NCBI RefSeq assembly: GCF_009498455.1 | Contig: NZ_CP045644.1 | Span: 5,645,001-5,709,000, forward strand | Source: Variovorax paradoxus | GTDB taxonomy: Bacteria; Pseudomonadota; Gammaproteobacteria; Burkholderiales; Burkholderiaceae_C | Direction: 5' to 3' | Length of the DNA: 64,000 nucleotides | Shown: in pieces, positions 28,269 to 37,983 of the stretch | Layout: each line of letters opens with the position of its first letter | Numbering within the stretch: the stretch's first letter is position 1 | The notes under the pieces: model-generated | What the model saw: only the letters and a program-made list of their open reading frames with translations | Told to the model about the DNA's origin: nothing | Databases searched by the model: none | Position numbers and translations under genes: made by a program

Positions 28269-29809
28269 GACAAGCCCATCCCGGTCATGCGCTCGTACAG
28301 CGTGGCGCGCGAAATGCCGAGCAGCCGCGAGGTCGCGAGCTTGTTGCCGCCGGTGCTTTCGAGCGCGGCGGCGATCGCCTTGCGCTCCAGCTCGGCCACC
28401 TGCTGCGACAGCGGGCGCAGCAGCGCCGCCTCCTGGTCGACATCGCGCAGGCTGTGCGAGGTGTCGGGCGCCTCGATCTGCTCCAGGCCCGCCTCGCGCA
28501 GGATGCGTTCGAGCTGCGCCGCATCGATGCGCTGCGAGTCGCTGCGCATCGTCACCTGCTCCAGCACGTTGCGCAGCTCGCGGATGTTGCCGCGCCAGTG
28601 CTGGCCGGCCAGCAGCGCGAGCGCGTCGGGCGTGAGTTCGGGCGGCGCCTCGCCGCTGCGCAGCGCCATGTCTTCGCCCAGCGCCTCGACCAGCGCCGGG
28701 ATGTCGCTGCGCCGCTCGCGCAGCGGCGGCACGCGCAGCGGCAGCACGTTGAGGCGGTAATACAAGTCTTCGCGGAACAGGCCGCGCCGCACCAGCTCGG
28801 GCAGGTCGCGCGAGGTGGCGGCGATCACGCGGGCATCGAACGGGATCAGCTTGTTGGAGCCCAGCGGCTCGATCTCGCCCTCCTGCAACGCGCGCAGCAG
28901 CTTGGCCTGCAGGCCGAGCGGCATATCGCCGATTTCGTCGAGGAACAGGCTGCCGCCGTCGGCCAGCTTGAACTTGCCTTCGCGCCCTCGCTTGTCGGCG
29001 CCGGTGAAGGCGCCAGGGGCGAAGCCGAAGAACTCGGCCTCGAGCAGCGTGTCGGGCACGGCCGCGATGTTGACGCTGACGAACTGGCCCTTGGCGCGCG
29101 TGGACGACGCGTGGATCGCATGCGCCAGCAGCTCCTTGCCGGTGCCGGTCTCGCCGAGCAGCAGCACCGGGCTGGTGGACTGCGCGGCGCGGCGCGCGTG
29201 GCGCTTCACTTCCACGGCCGCCGGGCTGCTGCCGATGAAACTCGCGAAGGTGTACTTGGAACGGCGCTGGCCGTCGGGCGCGTGCTGGTACAGCGGGTTG
29301 TTGCGCTGGCTGGCCAGCTCGCGCCGCGCGTCGTCGAGGTCGCGCTGCAGCAGCGCGAACTTGCTGATGAGCGGCTGCAGCGTGGTCTCGGGCTGGTCGA
29401 ACAGCACGATGCCGATGGCGCCGATCACTTCGCCCAAACCACGGTCGCCGTCCTCGCGCTCTTCGCGCAGCGGGATGCGGCTCACGACAAACGTGCCGGC
29501 CTTGTTGGTCAGCAGGTCGATGAGGATCGGCTCGCCGGTGTCGAGCACGCGGCGCATCATGGTGTTGGGAATCACGTCCTCGACCATGTGTCCCATGAAC
29601 TCGTCGATGGACGAAAAACCCAGCGCCGGCAGGAAGCGGCGGTAGCCCTCGTTCACCCAGACGATGCGCCCGCTGCGGTCGACCAGGAACATGCCCTGGC
29701 TGATGCTCGAAAACAAATGAAACATCGAGCGCGCGGCGAGCGCGAGGATGCCTTCGGCATCCAGGGGCAAGGCGGGCGGCGGTGCGGCGGCGGAGGGAGC
29801 AACGGGCAT
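28265..29809 (-). CDS. Sigma-54-dependent transcriptional activator with PAS sensor (Fis/NtrC family)
   Basis: 514 residues from MPVAPSAAA; the frame is open to 29902. A PAS domain occupies roughly residues 20-140 ([18 protein letters not shown]). The AAA+ domain has Walker A GETGTGKE (219-226), the sigma-54 contact loop GAFTGA (266-271) and Walker [11 protein letters not shown] Fis-type helix-turn-helix closes the protein ([20 protein letters not shown]). It should respond to a small ligand through PAS and activate sigma-54 promoters; the only good one seen is at 27877-27892, just downstream. Confidence 0.93.
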   Translation of the reverse strand: MPVAPSAAAPPPALPLDAEGILALAARSMFHLFSSISQGMFLVDRSGRIVWVNEGYRRFLPALGFSSIDEFMGHMVEDVIPNTMMRRVLDTGEPILIDLLTNKAGTFVVSRIPLREEREDGDRGLGEVIGAIGIVLFDQPETTLQPLISKFALLQRDLDDARRELASQRNNPLYQHAPDGQRRSKYTFASFIGSSPAAVEVKRHARRAAQSTSPVLLLGETGTGKELLAHAIHASSTRAKGQFVSVNIAAVPDTLLEAEFFGFAPGAFTGADKRGREGKFKLADGGSLFLDEIGDMPLGLQAKLLRALQEGEIEPLGSNKLIPFDARVIAATSRDLPELVRRGLFREDLYYRLNVLPLRVPPLRERRSDIPALVEALGEDMALRSGEAPPELTPDALALLAGQHWRGNIRELRNVLEQVTMRSDSQRIDAAQLERILREAGLEQIEAPDTSHSLRDVDQEAALLRPLSQQVAELERKAIAAALESTGGNKLATSRLLGISRATLYERMTGMGLS

Positions 29810-29911
29810 GCGCGGATCGTACTGTGTGCGGCGCCCCGCCCTGCAGCGCGCCGGCGCCTCGCGAGCCTGCGACATGCAACCAAAAACAAAAGCCTTCAGC
29901 AATCCTTAAGT

Positions 29912-29929
29912 AAATCAATCGTTTGATTT
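29912..29929. promoter_or_regulatory. TetR-type operator
   Basis: AAATCAA-TCGT-TTGATTT is a perfect 7+4+7 dyad 22 bases upstream of the tetR start, in the 142-base divergent gap with the sigma-54 activator gene. A TCTAAT box follows at 29938-29943. Probably the autoregulatory site for the tetR-efflux operon. Confidence 0.65.
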
Positions 29930-29951
29930 CGACCGTGCTCTAATCGCGCCG

Positions 29952-30665
29952 ATGAACGCCCGGGACCCCTCACGCCAGCCCCACGCCGCCCCCGCGCCGC
30001 GCCCCCGCGCCGACGGCGCCGAGGCGCGCCACCGCCTGCTGCACACCGCGCTGCGACTGTTCGCCCAGAACGGTTTCGCCAAGACCTCGATCCGCGAGAT
30101 TGCACGCGAGGCCGGCGTGAACGTGTCGGCCATCAGCTACTACTTCGGCGACAAGGAGGGGCTGTACGGCGCCACCTTCAACGAGCCGATGGGCAGCGAT
30201 TCGAACGACCTCGTGGCCGCCTGCAACGTGCCCGGCCAGTCGCTCGAGGACACGCTGCGCATCTGCATGGCGGCCATGATCGATCCGCTCAAGCAGGGCG
30301 AGATCGTGCGCCAGTGCATCCAGCTGCACATGCGCGAGATGCTGGAGCCCACCAGCCAATGGGCCAAAGAGCTGGAGCGCGACATCAAGGGCCCGCACCG
30401 CGCCATCGTCGAGCTGCTGTGCCGCCACCTGCAGGTGGCGCGCGCCGACGACGACATCCACCGCCTGACCTTCGCGATCACAGGGCTGTCGATGCAGCTG
30501 TACGTGAGCCAGGATTTCATCGAGGCCCTGCGCCCGTCGCTGCTGCGCACGCCGCGCGCGATCGACACCTGGGCCGACCGGCTCACGGGCTACGCGATGG
30601 CGCTGGTCCAGGCCGAAACCGCACGCCGCCGCCAGGTGGCCGCCGAGCAAAGAAAGAAGCCATGA
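29952..30665 (+). CDS. TetR-family regulator (CerR-type C-terminal domain) of the downstream efflux operon
   Basis: 237 residues. The DNA-binding helix-turn-helix is TSIREIAREAGVNVSAISYY followed by FGDKEGLY, near residues 45-75. The C-terminal ligand domain resembles the CerR/DUF1956 group. The gene overlaps the outer-membrane factor gene by ATGA (30662-30665), so repressor and pump are one operon, and a dyad operator precedes it. Likely an autorepressor released by a pump substrate. Confidence 0.9.
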   Translation: MNARDPSRQPHAAPAPRPRADGAEARHRLLHTALRLFAQNGFAKTSIREIAREAGVNVSAISYYFGDKEGLYGATFNEPMGSDSNDLVAACNVPGQSLEDTLRICMAAMIDPLKQGEIVRQCIQLHMREMLEPTSQWAKELERDIKGPHRAIVELLCRHLQVARADDDIHRLTFAITGLSMQLYVSQDFIEALRPSLLRTPRAIDTWADRLTGYAMALVQAETARRRQVAAEQRKKP

Positions 30666-32167
30666 GACGACTCCGACGGATTGCCCTTGTTCTGAGCCTG
30701 CCGCTGGGCCTTGGCCTGGCAGGCTGCAGCCTCACGCGCCCGCCCGCCTCGGTGCAGGCGCCCTTCCCCGCGCAGTGGCACGCGCCCCTGCCCCACGGCG
30801 GCTCGCTCACCGCGCTGGCCGACTGGTGGCGCCAGCTCGACGACCCGCTGCTGGTCGAGCTGATCGCCGCCGCCGAAACCGCCAGCCCCAACCTCGCGAG
30901 CGCCGCGGCGCGCGTGGCCGAGGCGCGCTCCACGCGCGTGCAGGCCGGCGCGGCGCTGCTGCCCAACCTGGACGGCACGGTGTCGGCCAGCCGGGGCGTC
31001 TCGGGCTCGTCGTTCGGTTCGGGTGGTTCTTCGAGCAGCAGCAGCAGCAGCAGCGCCAGCACCGCCATCGCGCCGGTCACCACGCTGCAGGCCGGCCTGC
31101 AGTCCCGGTGGGAGATCGACCTGTTCGGCCGCCTGCGCGCCGACCGCGACGCGGCCCAGCAGCGGCTGGACAGCGCCACGGCCAAGTGGCACGACGCCCG
31201 CGTGGCCGTGGCGGCCGAAACGGCCAACGCCTACTTCGCCGAACGCGCCTGCCAGCTGCAATTGACCGTGTCCGAATCGGATGCCAAGTCGCGCGGCGAA
31301 ACGGCGCGCCTCACCGACCTGTCGGCGCGCGCCGGCTTCACCGCACCGGCCGACGCCGCACTCGCACGGGCCAGCGCCTCGGACGCCTCCGGCCGCCTCA
31401 CGCAACAGCGCGCCCTGTGCGCGGTGCAGCGCAAGGCGCTGGTCGCGCTCAGCGGGCTCGACGAACCCACGCTCGTGCAGAAGCTCGCGGCCTCGCCCGC
31501 GCAGCGCGCGCTGCCGGTGGTCGGCGCCATCGCCAGCGTGCCGGCGCAGGCGCTGTCGCAGAGGCCCGATGTGTACGCGGCCGAACTCGGCGTGGCTTCG
31601 GCCAGCGCCGAGGTGGGTTCGGCCGAGGCCGAGCGCTACCCCAAGCTCACGCTCTCGGGCTCGATCGGCCGCATGCAGATCCGCACCAGCGGCTTCCGCG
31701 AATCGCTCGACACCTGGACGGTCGGGCCGCTGTCGCTCACCGTGCCGCTGCTCGACGGCGGCGCGCGCGCGGCCAACTCCGAGGCCGCCAAGGCGCGCTA
31801 CACCGAGGCCGTGTCGCTGTACCGCGCGAACGTGCGCCAGGCGGTGCGCGAGGTGGAAGAAGCGCTCGTGAACCTCGACGCCACCACCGCACGCAGCACC
31901 GACGCCGACAGCGCCGTGAAGAACTACCAGGCCTCGTTCGACGCCACCCAGGCCCGCTTCAGCAGCGGCCTGGCCAGCCTGTTCGAACTCGAAGATTCGC
32001 GGCGCACGCTGTTCGCCGCGCAGACCGCGCGCGTCTCGCTGCAGCGCGAGAGCACCGAAGCCTGGGTTTCGCTGTACCGCTCGATGGGCGGCGGCTGGAA
32101 CCGCCCCGCCGAAGCATCGTCCCCAATGACCTCCACCCCGGCCGCCAAGGTCGCGACGTCGCCATGA
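30662..32167 (+). CDS. Outer-membrane efflux factor, NodT/TolC family lipoprotein
   Basis: 501 residues. Lipobox LAGC with Cys22 after a short signal peptide. The two-fold repeated TolC pattern is visible: ASPNLASAAARVAEARSTRV in the first half and YAAELGVASASAEVGSAEAE in the second, with LSQRPDV between. A serine stretch (about nine Ser) encoded partly by AGC repeats lies near residue 125, where the first beta-hairpin loop is expected. Second gene of the tetR-omf-mfp-rnd operon, coupled at both ends by ATGA. Confidence 0.92.
   Translation: MRRLRRIALVLSLPLGLGLAGCSLTRPPASVQAPFPAQWHAPLPHGGSLTALADWWRQLDDPLLVELIAAAETASPNLASAAARVAEARSTRVQAGAALLPNLDGTVSASRGVSGSSFGSGGSSSSSSSSSASTAIAPVTTLQAGLQSRWEIDLFGRLRADRDAAQQRLDSATAKWHDARVAVAAETANAYFAERACQLQLTVSESDAKSRGETARLTDLSARAGFTAPADAALARASASDASGRLTQQRALCAVQRKALVALSGLDEPTLVQKLAASPAQRALPVVGAIASVPAQALSQRPDVYAAELGVASASAEVGSAEAERYPKLTLSGSIGRMQIRTSGFRESLDTWTVGPLSLTVPLLDGGARAANSEAAKARYTEAVSLYRANVRQAVREVEEALVNLDATTARSTDADSAVKNYQASFDATQARFSSGLASLFELEDSRRTLFAAQTARVSLQRESTEAWVSLYRSMGGGWNRPAEASSPMTSTPAAKVATSP
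31034..31054 (+). repeat. In-frame AGC triplet tract (7 units) in the outer-membrane factor gene
   Basis: Seven consecutive AGC codons for serine inside a longer Ser-rich stretch. Slippage would add or remove serines without a frameshift. Confidence 0.85.
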
Positions 32168-33336
32168 AAACAATGAAGCGTTCCACCCTGTTCATCGCGC
32201 TGCTGGCGCTGATCGTCGTCGTTGCCGCAGGCCTGTGGCTCACGCGCAAGCCGGCCGACGACAAGGCCGCATCGGCCGCCAAGACCCCGGCCCAGCGCCC
32301 CGCGCTGACGGTCTCGGTCGCCAAACCCGAAGCCACCGAACTGACCGTCACACTGGCCGCCAACGGCAACGTCGCGGCCTGGCAGGAGGCAGTGATCGGC
32401 TCCGAGTCGAATGGCCTGAAGCTGGCCGAGGTGCGCGTCAACGTGGGCGACACCGTGAAGAAGGGCCAGGTGCTCGCGGTGTTCTCGCCCGAGACGGTGC
32501 AGGCCGACATCGCGCAGGCACGCGCTTCGCTCGCCGAAGCCCGCGCCTCGGCCGCCGACGCGGCCGGCAACGCCGCGCGCGCCCGCACGCTGCAGGCCAC
32601 GGGCGCGCTGAGCCAGCAGCAGATCAACCAGTACCAGACCACCGAACAGACCGCCAAGGCGCGCGCCGAAGCGGCCGAGGCCGTGCTGGCCGCGCAGCAG
32701 GTGCGCGGTCGCAACACGCAGGTGCTGGCGCCCGACGACGGCGTGATCTCCGCGCGCACAGCCACGGTCGGCAGCGTGGTCGGTGCCGGCACCGAGCTGT
32801 TCCGCCTGATCCGCCAGGGCCGGCTCGAATGGCGCGCCGAAGTCACCTCGGCCGAGCTGGGCCGCATCGCCGTGGGCACGCCCGCCTTCGTGGTCAGCGC
32901 CAGCGGCGCGCAGGTCAAGGGCACCGTGCGCAGCATCGCGCCCACGGTCGATCCGCAGACGCGCGCGGCGCTGGTCTACGTCGACCTGCCCAACGTGCAG
33001 CAGAACACCGGCGTGAAGGCCGGCATGTTCGCGCGCGGCGACTTCGAGCTCGGCCGCAGCTCCGCACCGACCGTGCCGCAAAGCGCGATCGTGCCGCGCG
33101 ACGGCTTCAACAACGTCTTCACGCTGCTGCCCGACGGCCGCGTGGCGCAGCTCAAGGTGCAGACCGGCCGCCGCCTGAAGGACCGCGTGGAAATCACCAG
33201 CGCCCTGCCCGAGGGCGTGCAGATCGTGGTGCAGGGCGCGGGCTTCCTCAACGACGGCGACCTGGTGCGCGTGGTGGATGCCACGCCCACGGCGACGCCA
33301 GCGAAGACGGCGGCATCTGCCCCGTCCCCTAAATAA
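32164..33336 (+). CDS. Efflux RND periplasmic adaptor subunit
   Basis: 390-residue membrane fusion protein. It has an N-terminal membrane anchor (LFIALLALIVVVAAGLWL) and no lipobox. The lipoyl half-motif follows (KLAEVRVNVGDTVKKGQVLA), then an Ala/Gln-rich helical hairpin and the second half (DGVISARTATVGSVVGAGTE). The start ATG 32164 overlaps the upstream stop by ATGA; an inner ATG at 32173 is possible. It links the NodT factor to the RND pump 20 bases downstream. Confidence 0.93.
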   Translation: MKTMKRSTLFIALLALIVVVAAGLWLTRKPADDKAASAAKTPAQRPALTVSVAKPEATELTVTLAANGNVAAWQEAVIGSESNGLKLAEVRVNVGDTVKKGQVLAVFSPETVQADIAQARASLAEARASAADAAGNAARARTLQATGALSQQQINQYQTTEQTAKARAEAAEAVLAAQQVRGRNTQVLAPDDGVISARTATVGSVVGAGTELFRLIRQGRLEWRAEVTSAELGRIAVGTPAFVVSASGAQVKGTVRSIAPTVDPQTRAALVYVDLPNVQQNTGVKAGMFARGDFELGRSSAPTVPQSAIVPRDGFNNVFTLLPDGRVAQLKVQTGRRLKDRVEITSALPEGVQIVVQGAGFLNDGDLVRVVDATPTATPAKTAASAPSPK

Positions 33337-33356
33337 GCAAGCACAAAGGACACGCC

Positions 33357-36300
33357 ATGAACGTTTCCGCCTGGTCCATACGCAACCCCATTCCGGCGGT
33401 GATGCTGTTCGTGCTGCTCACCTTCGGGGGGCTGCTGTCGTTCAACGCCATGAAGGTGCAGAACTTCCCGGACATCGACCTGCCGACCGTCACCGTCTCG
33501 GCCTCGCTGCCCGGCGCCGCGCCGTCGCAGCTCGAAACCGACGTCGCGCGCAAGCTCGAGAACTCCATCGCCACCATCCAGGGCCTGAAGCACATCACGA
33601 CCAAGGTGCAGGACGGCGCCGCCACGCTGATCGTCGAGTTCCGCCTCGAGAAGCCCGTGCAGGAAGCCGTCGACGATGTGCGCTCGGCCGTGCAGAAGGT
33701 GCGCGCCGACCTGCCCGCCGACGTGCGCGACCCGGTCGTCACCAAGCTCGACTTCGCGGCCCAGCCGGTGCTGGCCTTCACCATCGCGTCGTCGCGCATG
33801 GACGGCGAGGCGCTGAGCTGGTTCGTCGACAACGACATCACCAAGAAGCTGCTCGCGCTGCCCGGCGTGGGCGCGGTGAACCGCGTGGGCGGCGTCACGC
33901 GCCAGGTGCACATCGACCTCGACCCGAGCAAGCTGCAGGCGCTGGGCGCCTCGGCCGCCGACATCTCGCGCCAGCTGCGCCAGGTGCAGACCGAAAGCGC
34001 GGGCGGGCGCATCGACCTGGGCGGCAGCGAACAGCCGGTGCGCACCATGGCCACCGTGCAGTCGGCCGACCAGCTCGCCGACATGCAGATCGCGCTGAGC
34101 GACGGCCGCCGCATCCGCCTGGACCAGGTGGCGCGCATCAGCGACACCATCGCCGAGCCCCGCGCCGCTGCATTGCTCAACGGCAAGCCCGTGGTGGGCT
34201 TCGAAGTGGCCCGCAGCCGCGGCGCCAGCGAGGTGGAAGTGGGCCGCGCCATCCAGAAGGCGCTGGCCGACCTGCGCGTGCAGCGCCCCGACATCGAGCT
34301 GACCGAAGCCTTCAACTTCGTCGACCCGGTGGAAGAAGAGTACGACGGCTCGCTGCACCTGCTGTACGAGGGCGCCATCCTCGCGGTGATCGTGGTGTGG
34401 CTCTTCTTGCGCGACTGGCGCGCGACCTTCGTCTCGGCGGTGGCGCTGCCGATGTCGGTGATTCCGGCCTTCATCGGCATGCACCTGCTGGGCTTCTCGG
34501 TCAACGTGATCTCGCTGCTCGCGCTCTCGCTGGTGGTCGGCATCTTGGTGGACGACGCCATCGTGGAGGTCGAGAACATCGTGCGCCACTTGCGCATGGG
34601 CAAGTCGCCCTACCAGGCGGCCATGGAGGCGGCGGATGAAATCGGCCTGGCCGTGATCGCCACCACCTTCACGCTGATTGCGGTGTTCCTGCCCACGGCC
34701 TTCATGAGCGGCGTGGCCGGCAAGTTCTTCAAGCAGTTCGGCTGGACCGCGTCGCTCGCGGTGTTCGCCTCGCTGGTGGTGGCGCGGGTGCTCACGCCGA
34801 TGATGGCGGCCTACATCATGAAGCCCATCCTCACGCAGGAGAAGGAGCCGGGCTGGCTGCGCTGGTACATGCGCGCCGTGGAGTGGAGCACCCACCACCG
34901 CTTCAAGACGATGGTGATGGCCACCCTCTTCTTCTTCGGCTCGCTGGCGATGATCCCGCTGCTCAAGACCGGCTTCATTCCGGCCGACGACAACTCGCAG
35001 ACGCAGGTCTACCTGTCGCTGCCGCCGGGCTCCACGCTGGCGCAGACCACGGCCGCGGCCGAGGAAACGCGCCGCCGCGTGATGCAGATCAACCACGTGA
35101 AGAGCGTCTACACCACGGTGGCGGGCGGCAGCGCGGGCGGCGACCCGTTCGCGAACTTCGGCACGCCCGAGACGCGCAAGGCCACGCTGACGATCCAGCT
35201 CGACCCGCGCGGCGACCGGCCGCGCAAGCAGCTGATCGAGAAAGAGATCCGCACCGCGCTCGAAACCCTGCCCGGCGTGCGCAGCACCGTGGGCCTGGGC
35301 GGTTCGGGCGAGAAGTACATCCTGGTGCTCACGGGCGAAGACCCGGCGGCGCTGTCGGCGGCCGCGGGCGCGGTCGAGAAAGACCTGCGCACCATTCCCG
35401 GCCTGGGCAACATCACCTCGACCGCGAGCCTGATCCGCCCCGAGATCGCCGTGCGCCCCGACTTCGCACGCGCCGCCGACCTGGGCGTGACCAGCGCGGC
35501 CATCGCCGAGACGCTGCGCGTGGCCACGCTGGGCGACTACGACCAGGCACTGGCCAAGCTCAACCTCGCACAGCGGCAGGTGCCGATCGTGGTGAAGCTC
35601 GAAGACTCGGCGCGGCAAGACCTCGACCTGATCGGTCGCCTCTCGGTGCCGGGCGCGCGCGGGCCCGTCATGCTGAGCCAGGTGGCCTCGCTCACGATGG
35701 AAGGCGGCCCGGCCGTCATCGACCGCTACGACCGTTCGCGCAACGTCAACTTCGAGATCGAGCTGTCGGGCGTGGGCCTGGGCGACGCCAAGACCGCGGT
35801 CGAGGCCCTGCCCTCGATCCAGAAGCTGCCGCCCGGCGTGCGCATCGCCGAGGTGGGCGACGCCGAAGTGATGACCGAGCTGTTCGCCAGCTTCGGCCTG
35901 GCGATGCTCACGGGCGTGCTGTGCATCTACATCGTGCTGGTGCTGCTGTTCAAGGATTTCCTGCACCCGGTGACCATCTTGTGCGCGCTGCCGCTCGCAC
36001 TGGGCGGCGCCTTCGTGGGCTTGCTGATCGGCCAGAAGGCGCTGTCGATGCCGTCGCTGATCGGCCTGATCATGCTGATGGGCATCGCCACGAAGAACTC
36101 GATTCTACTGGTGGAGTACGCCATCGTGGCGCGCCGCGACCACGGCATGAGCCGCTGGGACGCGCTGCGCGACGCCTGCCACAAGCGCGCGCGCCCCATC
36201 ATCATGACCACGCTCGCCATGGGCGCCGGCATGCTGCCGATTGCCGTCGGCTTCGGCGCCGCCGACTCGAGCTTCCGCTCGCCGATGGCGATGGCAGTGA

Positions 36301-36482
36301 TCGGCGGGCTCATCACCTCCACGGTGCTGAGCCTGCTGGTGGTGCCCGCGGTGTTCACCTACGTGGACGACATCGAGCACTGGATTCGCCGCACCGTGCG
36401 CAAGCTGCGCGGGCAGCCGGCCGATCCGCACATCGACGACGACCTGGTCGAGGACGGCAAGCCTGCGCAAAGCCACGCTTGA
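33357..36482 (+). CDS. RND-family efflux transporter permease
   Basis: 1041 residues, proton-driven inner-membrane pump. The N-terminus (SIRNPIPAVMLFVLLTFGG) and twelve predicted helices with two large periplasmic loops fit the family. Asp399 and Asp400 in GILVDDAIVEVENI are the expected proton-relay acids, and GIATKNSILLVEYAI is the conserved helix of the second half. With the upstream genes it forms a complete tripartite system. Substrate unknown. Distinct from the other RND gene at 6.1-9.3 kb. Confidence 0.94.
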   Translation: MNVSAWSIRNPIPAVMLFVLLTFGGLLSFNAMKVQNFPDIDLPTVTVSASLPGAAPSQLETDVARKLENSIATIQGLKHITTKVQDGAATLIVEFRLEKPVQEAVDDVRSAVQKVRADLPADVRDPVVTKLDFAAQPVLAFTIASSRMDGEALSWFVDNDITKKLLALPGVGAVNRVGGVTRQVHIDLDPSKLQALGASAADISRQLRQVQTESAGGRIDLGGSEQPVRTMATVQSADQLADMQIALSDGRRIRLDQVARISDTIAEPRAAALLNGKPVVGFEVARSRGASEVEVGRAIQKALADLRVQRPDIELTEAFNFVDPVEEEYDGSLHLLYEGAILAVIVVWLFLRDWRATFVSAVALPMSVIPAFIGMHLLGFSVNVISLLALSLVVGILVDDAIVEVENIVRHLRMGKSPYQAAMEAADEIGLAVIATTFTLIAVFLPTAFMSGVAGKFFKQFGWTASLAVFASLVVARVLTPMMAAYIMKPILTQEKEPGWLRWYMRAVEWSTHHRFKTMVMATLFFFGSLAMIPLLKTGFIPADDNSQTQVYLSLPPGSTLAQTTAAAEETRRRVMQINHVKSVYTTVAGGSAGGDPFANFGTPETRKATLTIQLDPRGDRPRKQLIEKEIRTALETLPGVRSTVGLGGSGEKYILVLTGEDPAALSAAAGAVEKDLRTIPGLGNITSTASLIRPEIAVRPDFARAADLGVTSAAIAETLRVATLGDYDQALAKLNLAQRQVPIVVKLEDSARQDLDLIGRLSVPGARGPVMLSQVASLTMEGGPAVIDRYDRSRNVNFEIELSGVGLGDAKTAVEALPSIQKLPPGVRIAEVGDAEVMTELFASFGLAMLTGVLCIYIVLVLLFKDFLHPVTILCALPLALGGAFVGLLIGQKALSMPSLIGLIMLMGIATKNSILLVEYAIVARRDHGMSRWDALRDACHKRARPIIMTTLAMGAGMLPIAVGFGAADSSFRSPMAMAVIGGLITSTVLSLLVVPAVFTYVDDIEHWIRRTVRKLRGQPADPHIDDDLVEDGKPAQSHA

Positions 36483-36498
36483 GGAAAGACCAGACATC

Positions 36499-37851
36499 TT
36501 GAAAAGAACGACAACCGCCTGGCTTGCCGCTGTCCTATTCGCCTGCGGAAATTTCGCCCACGCCGCAGACGAGCTTCGGACGCTGTTCGACCAAGGCGCC
36601 TGGCCGGAATTTCTCGAACGGGCGGAACCAGCCGCCAAGGCAGGCGATGCCGAAGCGCAGTTTCTTCTCGGCAAGGCCTACCAGGGCGGCAACGGTGTAG
36701 CGGTCGATCTCGACCGCGCGGCTGAACTCTACGAGCAAGCAGCAGGCCAGAACAACGCACGCGCGCTGAACAATCTGGCAGTGCTGATGTTGAGACACGA
36801 TTCACGCAACGGTCCATCGCTCGACCCCTACAAGGCCAGAAAGAACCTCGAACGTGCGCTGACACTCGGGCTCAAATTGCCCACGCTCTTCAATCTCGGC
36901 ACGGCCGAGAACGAACTGGAGCACTTCACCGCGGCGGGCGACTGGTACATCCTCGCCTACGAGGCCGGCTTCGGCGACCAGGCGCTGGAACGGGCAGTTC
37001 GCGCCTATGTCACCTCGTTGCACGATCCTTTTCGCAGCGATACCGTGGAGACGCGCGCTCAGGTACGCGAAAAAGCACTGAAATGGGGCCTGCTTGCCGC
37101 GGGCAAGGGCATGCGCAGTGCCATGCAGAACCTGGGGGCGCTTCATCACCAGGGGGCTGAATACGATCAGGCGTTGGTCTGGTTTCATCGCGCCGCCGAA
37201 AAGGATGAGCCGACCGCGTTCTATGCGCTCGGCCAGATGCACGAAGAGGGCCAGGGCGTGCCCAAGGACGCGACCCAAGCCGAACGCTGGTATGCACGCG
37301 CCGCCGCGGCCAATCACCCTTTGGCCGTGGGACGGATCAAGGAGCGCCTGTACGCGCAACTCGATGAAGCAACGGACGCTGAAGAGATCCGTCGTATCGC
37401 CGAGGAGTTGCGCAAGCTTTTGCCCGCCGCGACCTCGTCCATCGACGCATCGATCGCTCCCAAACTGGCGTTCATCGCCAAGCTCGATGCGAACGCCAAG
37501 TCGTTTCCCTCGCTCGCCAAAGGCCCGGTGAACCTGTCTATCCGATACAGCGGTGGCCGACGCCTCGACCCCGGGGCTGCTTGGCATTTGTTCAGTGTAC
37601 GCACGCTGGCCGAGTACCGAGGCCTCTACATGGCGCCTGAGCTGAGCCAGACACAACGCATTGCCAGCGGGAAAGCCGATGCCAAAGGCAACCTGCAACT
37701 GGACCCGCAATTCACGGCGCGGGTACACGCCGATTTGAAAGCCGGTCGATCGCTGGCCTTTCGCTCGATCAGTATCCACGAACTGTTGCTGCCCTTCCCT
37801 GGGCCACACGGCGGAATGACCTGGGCGCTGCCTCCGTTGGGCCCGCCCTGA
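36499..37851 (+). CDS. Secreted or periplasmic Sel1/TPR-repeat protein
   Basis: 450 residues beginning at TTG 36499; GAGGAAAG lies just upstream. Signal peptide MKRTTTAWLAAVLFACGNFA ends at AHA before ADEL. Sel1-like repeats are clear (AEAQFLLGKAYQGGNGVAVDLDRA; TAFYALGQMHEEGQGVPKDA). The C-terminal 130 residues are not repeats and not recognised. Sixteen bases after the RND stop on the same strand, so it may be read through from the efflux operon. Sel1 proteins usually scaffold protein complexes. Confidence 0.82.
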   Translation: MKRTTTAWLAAVLFACGNFAHAADELRTLFDQGAWPEFLERAEPAAKAGDAEAQFLLGKAYQGGNGVAVDLDRAAELYEQAAGQNNARALNNLAVLMLRHDSRNGPSLDPYKARKNLERALTLGLKLPTLFNLGTAENELEHFTAAGDWYILAYEAGFGDQALERAVRAYVTSLHDPFRSDTVETRAQVREKALKWGLLAAGKGMRSAMQNLGALHHQGAEYDQALVWFHRAAEKDEPTAFYALGQMHEEGQGVPKDATQAERWYARAAAANHPLAVGRIKERLYAQLDEATDAEEIRRIAEELRKLLPAATSSIDASIAPKLAFIAKLDANAKSFPSLAKGPVNLSIRYSGGRRLDPGAAWHLFSVRTLAEYRGLYMAPELSQTQRIASGKADAKGNLQLDPQFTARVHADLKAGRSLAFRSISIHELLLPFPGPHGGMTWALPPLGPP

Positions 37852-37921
37852 TCAATTGACGCAGGCCCAGGGGAAATCGCGAAGGACGAGCACATCCGTC
37901 AAGCTTCTCTGCATCGCCGGC

Positions 37922-37955
37922 AAAAAAATGCCGCGGGCGCCAATCGCCCGCGGCA
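37922..37955 (-). terminator. Intrinsic terminator of the tct operon
   Basis: TGCCGCGGGCG and CGCCCGCGGCA pair perfectly around a five-base loop. On the minus strand seven T follow. It lies 29 bases after the tctA stop. It may also help stop transcripts arriving from the converging Sel1 gene. Confidence 0.9.
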
Positions 37956-37983
37956 CATGAACCGAAAAAGAAGGTCTGGCGCG

